From: Halorussus halobius
GTDB taxonomy: Archaea > Halobacteriota > Halobacteria > Halobacteriales > Haladaptataceae
Reading direction: 5' to 3'
NCBI RefSeq assembly: GCF_004765805.1
Contig: NZ_ML219773.1
Coordinates: 620,001-684,000 of the forward strand
Length of the DNA stretch: 64,000 nt
Part shown: positions 51,461 to 62,100 of the stretch, in pieces
Layout of the letters: each line of letters begins with the position of its first letter
Numbering within the stretch: the stretch's first letter is position 1
Notes under the pieces: model-generated
What the model was told of the DNA's origin: nothing
What the model saw: only the letters and a program-made list of their open reading frames with translations
The model's database searches: none
Program-made: the position numbers and the translations under genes

Positions 51461-52504
51461 TTATCCGAACATCGCGCCGAGCGCGTCGCCGCCTTCCTCG
51501 TCGTCGTCATCGTCGTCGGCGTCGTCGCTCTCGTCGGCGTCGGATTCGGTCTCTTCGTCGGTCGATTCGTCATCGTCGTCGTCGGCAGTCTCGCTCGTGG
51601 CGGGAGCCTCGACGTCACTGAGTTCCTCGGGGAGCGCCTCGGGGTCGTCGACCTGCGCGGCCAGCGCGCGCACCTGCGCGTCGGCCTTGCTCACGAGGTC
51701 GTCGGCGAGGTCGGGGCTCTCGACGGCCGCCGACAGGCCGAGGCTCTTGGCCTCGCCCTCGGCCTTCCGGACGAGCGCGGGCGTGGTCTCGGCGGTCGGG
51801 TAGACCGCGTTGACCGCGAGGTTGCGAGCGCGGGCCGCGGCGGTCTCGACGTCGGCGCGGTACTCCTCGACGTCGATGGCCAGCTCGTCGGCCTCGAACA
51901 GCACGCCGTCGGAGAACACGCCCTTGAGGTCGAGTCCGACCTCCTTGGGCTCCACGCCGAGTTCCGCGAGCACGTTCGCGACGTCCTCGGAGACCTCCTC
52001 GCCTTCCTCGGCCACGACGCTGTCCTCGGTCACCTGGATGGAGCCCTCCATGATGCGAGCGGAGGCACCGATGCTCTGGAGCTCGCCCACGAACGGGCCG
52101 GGGTCGACGCCGGTGTCGCCCTCGGCGATGACGATCTCGTTGGGGGCGACCTCGCCGGCGCTGATGGGAGCCGGGCTCTTGGACGCTTCGAGCTGCTTGT
52201 ACAGCCCGAACGGGTTGTCGTTCGTGCCGATGAGCCCGACCTCGCCCGCGACGTAGTCGGTCAGCTCTTCGAGGCCGTCGTCGACCTCTTCGAGGGCGCG
52301 CACGACCAGCGTGTTCCGGCTGATGCGGAGTTCGGCGCTGCCGTGCAGGTTGGCCCGCATCGTCTGGAGCTGTCGGGACGGGATGCCCGCCACGTCGACG
52401 ATGCCGACGCTGCTGTACCCTTCGAGCAGGTCGACGAGGTCGTCGACCTCCTCCTGTTTCCACTCGGGAATCGTCTCGGTCTTGCGCTCGGCTTCGGCGG
52501 ACAT
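51461..52504 (-). CDS. rpl10: 50S ribosomal protein L10 (P0)
   Basis: 347-aa stalk base protein. [60 protein letters not shown] are the rRNA- and L11-contact parts; the C-terminal acidic region ends GDALGAMFG, like P1. Long form as usual in archaea. Start four bases from the rpl1 stop. Confidence 0.95.
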   Translation of the reverse strand: MSAEAERKTETIPEWKQEEVDDLVDLLEGYSSVGIVDVAGIPSRQLQTMRANLHGSAELRISRNTLVVRALEEVDDGLEELTDYVAGEVGLIGTNDNPFGLYKQLEASKSPAPISAGEVAPNEIVIAEGDTGVDPGPFVGELQSIGASARIMEGSIQVTEDSVVAEEGEEVSEDVANVLAELGVEPKEVGLDLKGVFSDGVLFEADELAIDVEEYRADVETAAARARNLAVNAVYPTAETTPALVRKAEGEAKSLGLSAAVESPDLADDLVSKADAQVRALAAQVDDPEALPEELSDVEAPATSETADDDDDESTDEETESDADESDDADDDDDDEEGGDALGAMFG

Positions 52505-52505
52505 T

Positions 52506-53144
52506 TCAGGCCACCTCCACGGACGGCCCCATCGTGGTCTTCACGTAGATGGAGTCGATGTTGAGCGGGCCCTTCTCCAGGTTGGCTTCGAGTCGCCGGA
52601 GGATGACGTCGATGTTGTCGCCGATCTCCTCGGCGCTCATGTCCTCCGCGCCGACGCGCGTGTGGAAGGTGCGCCGGTCGCCGCTCCGGAGCTGGACCAC
52701 GTTCTTCATGCGGTCGACGGTCTCGACCACGTCGTCGTCGGGCTGTAACGGCTCGGGCATCTTCCCGCGCGGGCCGAGGACGGTACCGAGGTAGCGACCG
52801 ATGTCTTGCATCAGCGACGCTTCCGCGATGAAGAAGTCGGTCTCGTCGGCCAGGTCCTTGGCCCGGTCGTCGTCGTCGCCGAGGTCTTCGAGGTCGTCGC
52901 CGTCGAGTACCTCGTCGGCGGCGTCCTCTGCGCGCAGGGCGGTCTCGCCCTCCGCGAACACCACTATCTTGGTTTCCTGGCCGGTCCCCTCGGGGAGGAC
53001 GACGCTCTCGTCGACGCGGTTGGACGGTTCGTTCAAATCGAGGTCGCGCAAGTTGACTGCGAGGTCCACCGTCTCGCGGAAGTTCCGCTCGGGTGCATCC
53101 TCGAGTGCGCGAGAGACTGCTTGCTCTATCTCCTGATCTGCCAT
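52506..53144 (-). CDS. rpl1: 50S ribosomal protein L1
   Basis: 212-aa protein of the L1 stalk. [40 protein letters not shown], the conserved [20 protein letters not shown] and [19 protein letters not shown] are diagnostic. First gene of the operon. Its Shine-Dalgarno sequence GGAGGTGA lies in a hairpin, which fits autoregulation of L1 known in archaea. Confidence 0.95.
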   Translation of the reverse strand: MADQEIEQAVSRALEDAPERNFRETVDLAVNLRDLDLNEPSNRVDESVVLPEGTGQETKIVVFAEGETALRAEDAADEVLDGDDLEDLGDDDDRAKDLADETDFFIAEASLMQDIGRYLGTVLGPRGKMPEPLQPDDDVVETVDRMKNVVQLRSGDRRTFHTRVGAEDMSAEEIGDNIDVILRRLEANLEKGPLNIDSIYVKTTMGPSVEVA

Positions 53145-53153
53145 TGTTCACCT

Positions 53154-53179
53154 CCGTAGTACGCAGGACGCTCCTACGG
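53154..53179 (-). promoter_or_regulatory. Candidate L1 autoregulatory hairpin over the rpl1 ribosome site
   Basis: On the minus strand CCGTAG (53179-53174) pairs with CTACGG (53159-53154), enclosing GAGCGTCCTGCGTA. The 3' arm shares bases with GGAGGTGA, the Shine-Dalgarno sequence 6 bp before the ATG. A TATA-like GTTTAAGT (minus, about 53304-53311) implies a leader of about 130 nt. L1 binding its own mRNA is established in archaea; binding to this hairpin is inferred. Confidence 0.6.
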
Positions 53180-53374
53180 ATTTTCAGTGACACAGGTTAC
53201 CGTCCGCCGCCGCGTTCGTCGCGGGTTCGCCCCGTTAGCGAACCCGCGACCGGGTCGACGGCCGACAGTAGACGCCTGTCTCGTTCCGAACGGAAGGTCA
53301 TCCGAAACTTAAACCCGTCGAAGCAGTAGCGTGGGGCTGTAACTACGCCGCGGAGACGGAGGAAACAGACCGAG

Positions 53375-53866
53375 TCAGGCCGCCGCTTCTTCCGCGCCGA
53401 GTACGTCGTCGTACTCGCCGGCGTCGACCTTCTCCTTGAACTCGCGGGCGTCCTCGCCCTCGATGGTGACGCCGAGCGACGCGCAGGTGCCGACGATCTC
53501 CTTGGCGGCGTTGCGGGTGTCGTACGCCAGCAGGTCGGGGTGCTTTTGCTCGGCGATGGTCTTGACCTGTTCGATGGAGAGGTCGGCCACGAACTCCTTC
53601 TGGGGCTCGCCGCTGCCCGTCTCGAAGCCGGCCTCGTCCTTGATGAGCGCCGCCGTCGGCGGGACGCCCACCTCTATCTCGAAGCCGCCGTCGTCCTCGA
53701 CGGTGATGGTCACGGGGACCTCGGTACCGTCGAAGGCTTCGGTTCGGTCGTTGATGTCGCTGACGACCTCCTGTACGTTGACCGCCGTCGGACCGAGCTC
53801 CGGCCCGAGCGGCGGGCCGGGGTCGGCCTGCCCACCGGGGACGAGCACTTCTATCGTCTCAGCCAT
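53375..53866 (-). CDS. rpl11: 50S ribosomal protein L11
   Basis: 163-aa protein. MAETIEVLVPGGQADPGPPL, GPELGPTAVNVQEVVSDIN (the proline-rich N-terminal signature) and the C-terminal rRNA-binding GTCASLGVTIEGEDAREF. ATG at 53866; the much longer open frame upstream is only the antisense of the DRG gene. A TATA-like CTTAAAAC about 28 bp upstream gives a leaderless transcript. Own transcription unit, before the L1 operon. Confidence 0.95.
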   Translation of the reverse strand: MAETIEVLVPGGQADPGPPLGPELGPTAVNVQEVVSDINDRTEAFDGTEVPVTITVEDDGGFEIEVGVPPTAALIKDEAGFETGSGEPQKEFVADLSIEQVKTIAEQKHPDLLAYDTRNAAKEIVGTCASLGVTIEGEDAREFKEKVDAGEYDDVLGAEEAAA

Positions 53867-53977
53867 ACGTGTACGAACCCGCGCAGCGGTTTTAAGGCTT
53901 ATCTTTCGAGTCCCCCCGAAGTCGGGAGTCCGGCGGAAAGAAAGGGTTTTTCGGCTCGCATCGCCGACACACTCCCA

Positions 53978-55087
53978 ATGGGCCTGGAGGAGGAGATCGA
54001 GGACCTCCGCGAGGAGATCGCCGAGACGCCGTACAACAAGTCCACCGAGGAGCACATCGGACGGCTGAAGGCCAAACTCGCGGAGAAGAAGGAGAAACTC
54101 GAGAACCAGTCCTCCGCCGGCGGCGGGGAAGGCTACCACGTCGAGAAGCACGGCGACGCTACGGTGGCGTTCGTGGGCTTCCCGAGCGTGGGCAAGTCGA
54201 CCCTGCTGAACGCGCTCACGGCGGCCGAGAGCGAGGTGGGCGACTACGAGTTCACCACGCTCGACGTCAACCCCGGAATGTTGCAGTACAACGGCGCGAA
54301 CATCCAGGTGCTCGACGTGCCAGGGCTCATCGAGGGTGCGGCCCACGGCCGGGGCGGCGGCCAGGAGGTGCTGTCGGTGGTCCGGGCGGCCGACCTCGTG
54401 GTGTTCGTGCTCTCGGTGTTCGAGATCGACCAGTACGAGCGCTTGCGCGAGGAACTGTACGAGAACAAGATTCGCCTCGACCAGGAACCGCCGAGCGTCA
54501 AGATAGCCAAGAAGGGCAAGGGCGGCATCCGCGTCACCGCCAGCGTCGACCTCGACCTCCCCGAGCGCGTGGTCGGGGAGGTGTTGCGCGAGCACGGCTA
54601 CGTCAACGCCGACGTGACCATCCGCGAGCAGGTCGACATCGACCGACTCGTCGACGGCGTGATGGACAACCGCGAGTACATCCCCTCTATCGTCTCGGTC
54701 AACAAGGTCGACCTCATCGAGCCCGACTACGTCGAGACGGTCAAGCAGGAACTGCGCGACCACGACATCGACCCCGAGGAGGCCGTGTTCATCTCGGCCG
54801 AGGAGGAGAAGGGCCTCGACTCGCTCAAAGGGACCATCTGGGAGGAGCTCGGCCTGATGCGCATCTACATGGACAAACCCGGCCGGGGCGTCGACTACGA
54901 GGAGCCGCTGGTCCTGCCCCGGGGGTCGACGGTCGGCGACGCCTGCCGGAAGCTGGGCGGCGAACTCGAACAGCGCTTCCGGTTCGCCCGCGTGTCGGGA
55001 CCGAGCGCCAAGCACGACGAACAGCAGGTCGGCACCGACCACGAACTCGCCGACGAGGACGTGCTCCGGCTGATAACCCGGAAGTGA
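53978..55087 (+). CDS. drg: Obg/DRG-family GTPase
   Basis: 369-aa translation-linked GTPase. An N-terminal coiled coil (LEEEIEDLREEIAETPYNKS, KLAEKKEKLE) precedes G1 GFPSVGKST (67-75), G3 DVPGL and G4 NKVD, with the DRG-specific insert (EQVDIDRLVDGVMDNREYIP). A C-terminal TGS domain (MRIYMDKPGRGVDYEEPLVL) closes the protein. ATG at 53978 matches the family start. Divergent from rpl11. Confidence 0.93.
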   Translation: MGLEEEIEDLREEIAETPYNKSTEEHIGRLKAKLAEKKEKLENQSSAGGGEGYHVEKHGDATVAFVGFPSVGKSTLLNALTAAESEVGDYEFTTLDVNPGMLQYNGANIQVLDVPGLIEGAAHGRGGGQEVLSVVRAADLVVFVLSVFEIDQYERLREELYENKIRLDQEPPSVKIAKKGKGGIRVTASVDLDLPERVVGEVLREHGYVNADVTIREQVDIDRLVDGVMDNREYIPSIVSVNKVDLIEPDYVETVKQELRDHDIDPEEAVFISAEEEKGLDSLKGTIWEELGLMRIYMDKPGRGVDYEEPLVLPRGSTVGDACRKLGGELEQRFRFARVSGPSAKHDEQQVGTDHELADEDVLRLITRK

Positions 55088-55094
55088 GCCCCGG

Positions 55095-55544
55095 ATGAGG
55101 AGCGTGTCCCCGCCGCGCCCCGAACGCGCTCGGGCGCGCCGCCTGCTCGCGCTCCTCGGTCTCTCCCTGCTCCCGTGGTCGGTGCTGGCCACCGGTGACG
55201 TCGTGTTCGCGTGGGGGCTGGCGACGACCGACCCGATTCACGTCACGACGATTACCGATTACCTGTTCGTCTACACTGCGGGCCTGCCCGCGCGACTGCT
55301 GGCCTGGCCGGTCGCAGTCCTGCTGTACCTGCTCGCGCTCGCGAGCGTCGCGGTCGGCGCGGTCGCCCCGGAGGACCGCCGGGTGACTGCGGGCCTGCTC
55401 GTGCTGGCGGGCGCGAGCCATCTCCGGTTCTCGGTGGGGCTCGCGCGCCCCGGCGTGCTCGCGGTTCCGACCGGCACGGTCCTGCTGTGGCTCGCGGCGT
55501 GGTGGTTCCACTGGCCGGACCTCCGGGACGCATTTCGGCCATAG
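55095..55544 (+). CDS. Four-helix haloarchaeal membrane protein
   Basis: 149-aa protein: LLALLGLSLLPWSVLATGDV, a loop with THVTTITDYLFVYTAG-like residues, LLAWPVAVLLYLLALASVAV, AGLLVLAGASHLRFSVGLA and VLLWLAAWWFHW. Starts seven bases after drg, so probably co-transcribed. The pattern of short hydrophobic protein ending in RDAFRP is seen in haloarchaea, but no function is known to me. Confidence 0.65.
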   Translation: MRSVSPPRPERARARRLLALLGLSLLPWSVLATGDVVFAWGLATTDPIHVTTITDYLFVYTAGLPARLLAWPVAVLLYLLALASVAVGAVAPEDRRVTAGLLVLAGASHLRFSVGLARPGVLAVPTGTVLLWLAAWWFHWPDLRDAFRP

Positions 55545-55761
55545 GTCGGGAGCGGCTCCCGTCGGTCACTTCGGCGTGCGCGCTTGACTTTTACGTTCGA
55601 GTACGTGGCGTGGGCCCGCCGAACGCGATTCGGGCGCGACGGGTTGTGCGGTGTGGTGGATGGCGCTTCGGCGGGTCGTGGGGAGGTCGTACTGCTAGAG
55701 CGGACGCTGAAGTCAGCACGCACGGACCACGCGAAAGAACGAACGACCGATGCCGGAGCCT

Positions 55762-56748
55762 TCAGGCTTCGACGCTCCGCACGTACTCGTCGTTTATCTC
55801 CCACTCGCCGTCCTCGCCCTGCACCATGTACTCGCCGTAGTACGGGACGCGGTTCGCCACGGTCTCGCGGAACGCCTCCCGAATCTCGGCCGTCGTCATC
55901 TCGCCCATCGACCGGAGGTCGTCGTTTCGGTTGAGACAGCCCTTGAGGTATCCTTCGTGCGTGACGCGCACGCGATGGCAGTTCGCGCAGAACTGCGGAT
56001 TCTCGACGGGGTCGACGATCTCGACCATGCCGCCCGACCCGTCCGAGGTGCCGCCCACCCAGTAGCGGTTGCGGTGGTGCATCTCGCGGGTCTCGACCTC
56101 GCCGGCGACGTCGGCCAGCCAGTCGTGGACGCGCCCGATGTCGACGTTCCACTCGGGCTTGCCCGTGAGTTCGGGCATGTACTCGATGAGCTGGAGCCGG
56201 AGCCCGTCGTTGTCGGCGACGTGGTCGACCATCTCCTCGACGTAGCCCGCCGTGTGCTCGAACACGACCATGTTGAGCTTCACCGGGTCGAGTCCGGCGT
56301 CGAGCGCCGCCTCGACCCCCTCTATCACCTTGTCGTACGCGCCGGTCTTGGTGACCGCCGCGAACGCCTCGGGGTCGAGCGCGTCCTGGGAGACGTTCAC
56401 ACGCTCCAGTCCGGCGTCCACGAGGTCCTCGGCGCGACCGGGAAGCAGGCTCCCGTTGGTCGTCATCGACACCGCCATCCCGTCGGGGGTCCGGCGGATT
56501 ATCTCCTCCAGGTCGTCGCGCAACATCGGCTCGCCGCCCGTGAACTTCACCGCCTCCACGTCGAACTCGCGGGCGACCTCAAGGAAGCGGACGACCTCGT
56601 CGGCGGACATCTCGTCGTCCTGGGGGTCCATCGGTCCGCGCGTGTCGCCCAACCCCTCGTTGTGGCAGTAGACGCAGTCGAAGTTACACCGGTCGGTGAG
56701 CGAGACCCGCACGCCCGAGACCTCGCGCCCGAACTCGTCCTCCAACAT
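55762..56748 (-). CDS. moaA: GTP 3',8-cyclase MoaA
   Basis: 328-aa radical SAM enzyme of the first step of molybdopterin synthesis. N-terminal cluster motif CNFDCVYC (C21, C25, C28), then [33 protein letters not shown], and the C-terminal second 4Fe-4S site [21 protein letters not shown] at 56748 preferred to GTG at 56751. A TATA-like AATTTAAGG about 27 bp upstream indicates a leaderless transcript. Confidence 0.95.
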   Translation of the reverse strand: MLEDEFGREVSGVRVSLTDRCNFDCVYCHNEGLGDTRGPMDPQDDEMSADEVVRFLEVAREFDVEAVKFTGGEPMLRDDLEEIIRRTPDGMAVSMTTNGSLLPGRAEDLVDAGLERVNVSQDALDPEAFAAVTKTGAYDKVIEGVEAALDAGLDPVKLNMVVFEHTAGYVEEMVDHVADNDGLRLQLIEYMPELTGKPEWNVDIGRVHDWLADVAGEVETREMHHRNRYWVGGTSDGSGGMVEIVDPVENPQFCANCHRVRVTHEGYLKGCLNRNDDLRSMGEMTTAEIREAFRETVANRVPYYGEYMVQGEDGEWEINDEYVRSVEA

Positions 56749-56916
56749 CACGTGAACGTTTCACGCACGGGTCCTTAAATTCGCTGTCGTTACCCGCCGT
56801 CAGGTAACTGATTCTCGTTACATGACGGCGTCGAGGTCCCGGTCGACGGTGCGGAACGCCGCCGGCCGCTCGGAAGTTGACAAGCCTTATCGACTCCTCG
56901 GTCCCAACGTTCTGGC

Positions 56917-57951
56917 ATGGACGAATCAGCGGTTCGCGACCTGCTCAGGGAGGTCGAGGACCCCGACCTCGGCGACGACGTGGTCTCGCTGGGTCTCGTC
57001 AACGACGTGTCCGTCGAGGGCGACGCCGCCGCCGTCTCGCTCGCGCTCGGCGCACCCTACTCGCCACACGAGACCGAGATAGCCGATCGCGTCCGGGAGG
57101 TGCTCGGCGAGCACGGCGTCGAGGTCGACCTCTCGGCCCGCGTCGACGACGACCTCGCGGCCGACGAGCAGGTGCTCCCGAACGTCGAGAACGTCATCGC
57201 CGTCGCCTCGGGGAAGGGCGGCGTCGGCAAGTCGACCGTCGCGGTCAACCTCGCGGCGGGGCTCTCGAAACTCGGCGCGCGGGTCGGCCTGTTCGACGCG
57301 GACGTGTACGGCCCGAACGTCCCGCGGATGGTCGACGCCGAAGAGGTGCCCAGGGCTACCGACGACGAGACCATGATTCCACCCGAGCAGTTCGGCGTGA
57401 AACTCATGAGCATGGCCTTTCTCGTGGGCGAGGACGACCCCGTCATCTGGCGCGGTCCGATGGTCCACAAGGTGCTCACGCAGCTCTGGGAGGACGTCGA
57501 GTGGGGCCACCTCGACTACATGGTCGTCGACCTCCCGCCGGGGACCGGGGACGCCCAGCTCACGCTCCTCCAGAGCGTCCCCGTCACGGGCGCGGTCATC
57601 GTCACCACGCCACAGGAGGTCGCCATCGACGACGCTCGCAAGGGTCTGCGGATGTTCGGCAAGCACGACACGCCCGTCCTCGGCATCGCCGAGAACATGG
57701 CGACGTTCAAATGCCCCGACTGCGGTGGCGAGCACGATATCTTCGGTCGCGGCGGCGGCGCGGCGTTCGCCGAGGACAACGACATGCCGTTCCTCGGGTC
57801 GATTCCCCTCGACCCGTCGGTCCGGACCGGGGGCGACGAGGGCCGGCCCATCGTGCTCGACGAGGACAGCGACACGGGCGACGCCTTCCGCGTACTCACG
57901 GAGAACGTCGCCAACAACGTCGGCGTTATCAGGCGACGCCAGCAACGATAG
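56917..57951 (+). CDS. mrp: Mrp/NBP35-type Fe-S carrier ATPase
   Basis: 344-aa P-loop protein that carries Fe-S clusters to target proteins. An N-terminal DUF59/MIP18-like part (LLREVEDPDLGDDVVSLGLV, about 1-80) is fused to the ATPase with Walker A SGKGGVGKST (98-107), FDADVYGPNVP and VVDLPPGTGDAQLT. The cluster motif CPDCGG is present near residue 268. Followed at once by a small ORF. Confidence 0.92.
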   Translation: MDESAVRDLLREVEDPDLGDDVVSLGLVNDVSVEGDAAAVSLALGAPYSPHETEIADRVREVLGEHGVEVDLSARVDDDLAADEQVLPNVENVIAVASGKGGVGKSTVAVNLAAGLSKLGARVGLFDADVYGPNVPRMVDAEEVPRATDDETMIPPEQFGVKLMSMAFLVGEDDPVIWRGPMVHKVLTQLWEDVEWGHLDYMVVDLPPGTGDAQLTLLQSVPVTGAVIVTTPQEVAIDDARKGLRMFGKHDTPVLGIAENMATFKCPDCGGEHDIFGRGGGAAFAEDNDMPFLGSIPLDPSVRTGGDEGRPIVLDEDSDTGDAFRVLTENVANNVGVIRRRQQR

Positions 57952-57954
57952 CAC

Positions 57955-58167
57955 ATGTCCCGCGAACAGGGCTCCGACGAGCCGGACGTGGAGCGAGCGA
58001 GGACGCTCCGGGCGATCGCCGACGACATCCGTGCCGAGAGCTCCGAGAGCAAACTCGTCGCCGCGATTCTCTACCGCATCAGCGACCTCTACGACCCGGA
58101 CGAGGAGACCTCGCCCCGCGACATCTACGTGAACATGCGAGAGATCATCCGCACGAAGGAGTCGTAG
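57955..58167 (+). CDS. Small conserved-looking hypothetical protein
   Basis: 70-aa acidic helical protein (ERARTLRAIADDIRAESSES, ILYRISDLYDPDEETSPRDI) beginning three bases after mrp, so co-transcribed. Composition and helical pattern look real. Function unknown. Confidence 0.7.
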   Translation: MSREQGSDEPDVERARTLRAIADDIRAESSESKLVAAILYRISDLYDPDEETSPRDIYVNMREIIRTKES

Positions 58168-58182
58168 GTCCCGTTCGAGGCG

Positions 58183-59118
58183 TTACCGAATTCTTCGGAC
58201 AGCAAACCAACCGACGACGAGCGCTGCGACGGGATAGGCTATCGGGACGCCTTCGACCTCCCGTCCGCCGCTGAGCCGTTCGCCGAGTCCCCGACTGTAA
58301 CTGTCGTTGTGATACTCGTAGTTGTCGTTCATCCACGTCGGACGCACGGGGTCGTACGAGGTGTTCCAGACCTGCGTCTCGCCCTCCGTCTCGCCGGCGA
58401 ACTCGACTTGATCCATCGCGCCCTCCTCGGTGGTCATATTCCCCGTGTAGAGCCTCGCCTCGCCCGCGATCTCGGCCTCGCGGTCGTCGAGTAGTTCCAC
58501 CGTAATCGTCCGGGAGCTCTCGGGACGAACCGAGGCCGGATACAGACTTCCGTCAGTTCCGACGGTGTGAACCATGAGTTTCGTACTGTAGAGCTGCCGT
58601 GACGGGTTGACCAGCGTGACGTTGGCGACCGCCGACGGTTCGCCGTCGATGGTCCCTGTCGTCACCTCCACGTCGGAGATGTACAGCGTCGGAACGTCGC
58701 CGGAACTGCTCGAATTTATCTTCCGCGTGAAGTTGAACTGGGTCGAGTTCCCGTAGGTCGAGAACTCAACGGTGTGGTTGTCCTGATTGACGTTGATTCC
58801 GGGTGTGATGTTGATTTCCTCGGTTCGTCGTTCGTTCTTGTCGAGCCGGAAGTTCGTATTTTGGACACGCTGTCCATCGATTCGAATGCTATACCCGGTT
58901 ATTTCATTATCCCATCTAGTCGGGTTATACGTTCCAACGGACACTGTAGATTCCTCTTCTGAGAATGAGACGTTGTAGACGACTCCGTCACTGTCGACTA
59001 CTGTTCTCTTCTCGGGAACGTCCCCGATAGTGCCTGTAGCAGCCGGTAATAGCACTAGAACGATCAGTAGCGCAGAGAACAGGCCTACAATCATCCCGAA
59101 CGTGTCGTTTTCGCCCAT
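58183..59118 (-). CDS. Membrane-anchored surface protein, partner of the PKD protein
   Basis: 311-aa protein. An N-terminal helix (FGMIVGLFSALLIVLVLLPA) and a C-terminal helix (IAYPVAALVVGWFAVRRIR) flank a beta-rich extracellular part with many N-x-T/S sites (NITPGINV, NSTQFNFT, NVTLVNPS), possible N-glycosylation. A good GGAGAT ribosome site precedes the ATG. It follows the large PKD gene by 39 bp on the same strand, so the two are an operon. Confidence 0.72.
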   Translation of the reverse strand: MGENDTFGMIVGLFSALLIVLVLLPAATGTIGDVPEKRTVVDSDGVVYNVSFSEEESTVSVGTYNPTRWDNEITGYSIRIDGQRVQNTNFRLDKNERRTEEINITPGINVNQDNHTVEFSTYGNSTQFNFTRKINSSSSGDVPTLYISDVEVTTGTIDGEPSAVANVTLVNPSRQLYSTKLMVHTVGTDGSLYPASVRPESSRTITVELLDDREAEIAGEARLYTGNMTTEEGAMDQVEFAGETEGETQVWNTSYDPVRPTWMNDNYEYHNDSYSRGLGERLSGGREVEGVPIAYPVAALVVGWFAVRRIR

Positions 59119-59157
59119 GATTATATCTCCAAAATGCTCTAGTTAAAAATTATTTCG

Positions 59158-62100
59158 TTAGCATCTCTGTTTCAATTCACACTCGTCGTACTCATCTCCG
59201 GAGTCCAGCACTTCATCCAGAACGGCTTGACGACTCCTCATGCCCACGAACGTCTCTTGCTGGGAAACCTGTCCGACGGGACGCGTCACCTTCGCCCCCG
59301 TTTTCACGTTGTAGTACCGTTTGACGCGATTACCGACCACGGTTGCGGACGTCTCGACGACGTGACTCGCGTTGTGGTATTGGGACGTGACGAACCGTTC
59401 GGTTCCGATCTGCTTCGTCAGCGTCCATTCCGCGTCCGGCCCCGATTCGCCGATACGCCAGTCGTCGTTTGACGCCGTCTGCTGCGCCTGCCGGTAGTCC
59501 GTCGTCGAGTGGGACTCCTGCCACTCGTACTGGGCCGGCCGCACCAACTCGTCGGTCCTGACTACGTATCGCGTGACCGAGTCGGTGTACTGTTCTTTCT
59601 GCTCGACTTGGCGTTGGGTCTCGTACTCGGCGTCGTCGATCTTGACCTGCCTCGTCTTCCCAGTCGGGTCGTGGGGCGTGGCTCTCTCCGATGCCGCCCA
59701 GTACGTCTCGGTCTTCGTCACCGTGTAGGTGTACGTCTCCGTCGTGGTGTAGGTCCGCGTTTCGGTCGTGTAGTAGGTGTACGTCTCGGTCGTCGGATAG
59801 CACCTGTTCAGACGCGGACACTCCAGCACCGTTCGCGTTCCCGTGCGTCTGACCTGCACAGTCCTCGTCTGCGTAATTGTTCGCGTGCCCGTCTTCTCCA
59901 CTTCGTACTCGCGTTCGTACTGTTTCTGCGTCTGGTACTGTGCGGGCTCTACCATGACCTCGCGCGATTGTCCCGTGGACTCGCCGTTCCAGAGACTCCC
60001 ATCGTGCCAGCTCGAGCGCGATTCGACAGTATCAGCGCTGTACCAGTCGGTCGTCGTCCGCGTTCGAGTCACCTCTTCGGTGGTCGTCCCCGCACGCTGC
60101 CAATCCGAGTGCGTGCCGAGGAACGCGTTCCGAAGCGTTTCCGACTCGAAGTTCCGCCGTTTGTCCTCGTACTCCGCGTCCGCTACCTTGACGCGTTTTT
60201 CGAGGACGTGCTCGATTCGATGGTCCGTCGACTCGACCGCGTATCCGTCCCTGAGATATTCGTCCCGCTCTTCCTCGAGGCCGGTGGTCACTTCGTCAAA
60301 CTTCGGCTTTTCGACAGTGTATTCGAGGTTCCGAACGGAGGCGTTGGTCAAGTACGCGTCGTCCAGCCGGTATAGCCCGACGTCGGGGACGTCGACTTCG
60401 TGGAACTTTCGCTCGTTGTCCTCGTTGTAGACTGTTATCGTCGGTACCTCGGAACCATCGGAGAGTTCAGAAGCCGAAATCTCCACGAGTCCGGTGTATC
60501 GATACGGGTCTTCGGTCGCGTCAGAATGTCCGCTGCTCGCCGCTGGGACCTGCTCCCACTCGACAACTTCCGACCCTGGAATTCCGGTTTCGATTCCGAG
60601 CGAGAAGTTGTCGTAATACGTGGGTTTCGAGAAGTGGAACGGTTCGGTGTTGACTCGAATCCGCACCGTTTCGTTGGGGTAGTACGGCTCGTCGGTGACA
60701 GCAGTAACGTTCTCGATGTCGGGCATGTAGTACGCGAGGAAGCCGTGATCCCAACTCGTCCGGAGTTTGTACCCGTCCTCGACGATACTCTCGGCCCGTT
60801 CGTACGCGCTGAACTTGGCGGTCGTGTTGTCGGGGCTCGTCGGTTCCGCACCGTATCTCCAAATGTACTTCAGGTCCGTCTTGTCCGGATCGAACGAATC
60901 ACTCGCATCGACGAGGATCCCGTGCTCGCGCGTGATGTAGTCCTCCGTCCCGTCGTTGAGGACGTCGAGTCGGAGTTCGGGATTGCTTGGAGTGACGTTG
61001 AATGAGGCTCGTTCATTACGCTTTGCAGTATGTCTACCAGACTTTATTTCATATCTAGAATCTATATTATATTTTCCAGGATGGTCTCCTGCCCAGTATG
61101 ATTCCACTGACAGTATTCCCGTTTTAGAATTATATATTCTATTCCGTTTGTTATCTATAGTCGAGATTTCTTTTGAATTTTCTCCATTAAGGGTGATTTG
61201 CAATTTGTCCGGGTCCACGCCGTTCAAATCGATCTCCAGCACGTGACGTGCCGTATACCGCTCGGGATCGATACGTTCGTGATAGGAGTCCACGGGTCCG
61301 TTGGTGAATTCGGAACGAACGATCTCCGGTTCCTCGACCGGCACGACGTCACGGCTCACTGTAGTCGTCTGACCGCGTGCGTCCGTCGCGACGACAGTCA
61401 CCGAAGTACGCTCGCCCGGCGTGAACTCGTCGTGCGAGAAGCCGAACCTCAGTTGCCGATGGGTGCGCCTGGGGTTGCGAATCGTCGAGGGCGAGGTCGC
61501 GACGGTCTCGCCGTCGACTTCGACTCGAAGACTCAGGAGGTTCTCGTAGCCGTCGGTCGCCGAGAGAGTCCCGGAGATCGAACCCCAGCGGTCGAGCGAC
61601 TCGAGCGAAACGTTCGGCGTCGGGTCAGCGACGACAGTCGTCGTCCCGTCCGCGAACGTTGCGACGTTCTCGGAACCGTCGACGTAGGTCACGACGGCGT
61701 ACAGTTCGTGCTCGCCGGGCTCCCAGGTTCGAGTCGTCGAGGTACCGGTGGCGAACCGACCCCCGACGTCGTGCCACTCGACCGAGGCGACCGCGTCGGA
61801 AAGCGCGTCGAATCGTACTTCGTACTCCCCGCGAAGCGGTTTCGTTCCCGTCGCGACCGCGTCGCCGCTCACCGTCGGAGCGTTCCGTTCGGCGATCGTC
61901 GACCCGGGACCCGACGGGTCCGGTTCGGACGTCCCGTCGTCGGACCGGGAATCGGCCGAATCGGGGTGCACCGACAGCGAGTCCGAGGCGGACTGCCCGT
62001 CGGCGTCGTAGACGGTCGCCGTTACCGCTCGGTCGTCCGGAGTCGGGAAGCGCTTCGTCGCGTCGCTCGACGGTTGGTCGGCCGAGAGCGACTGGTTCGC

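Noticed and set aside
53867-55192. Long open frame on the minus strand running into rpl11
   Set aside because: Antisense of the DRG GTPase gene, which has all motifs; GC-rich haloarchaeal genes often leave the opposite strand open. Only 53375-53866 is the real L11.
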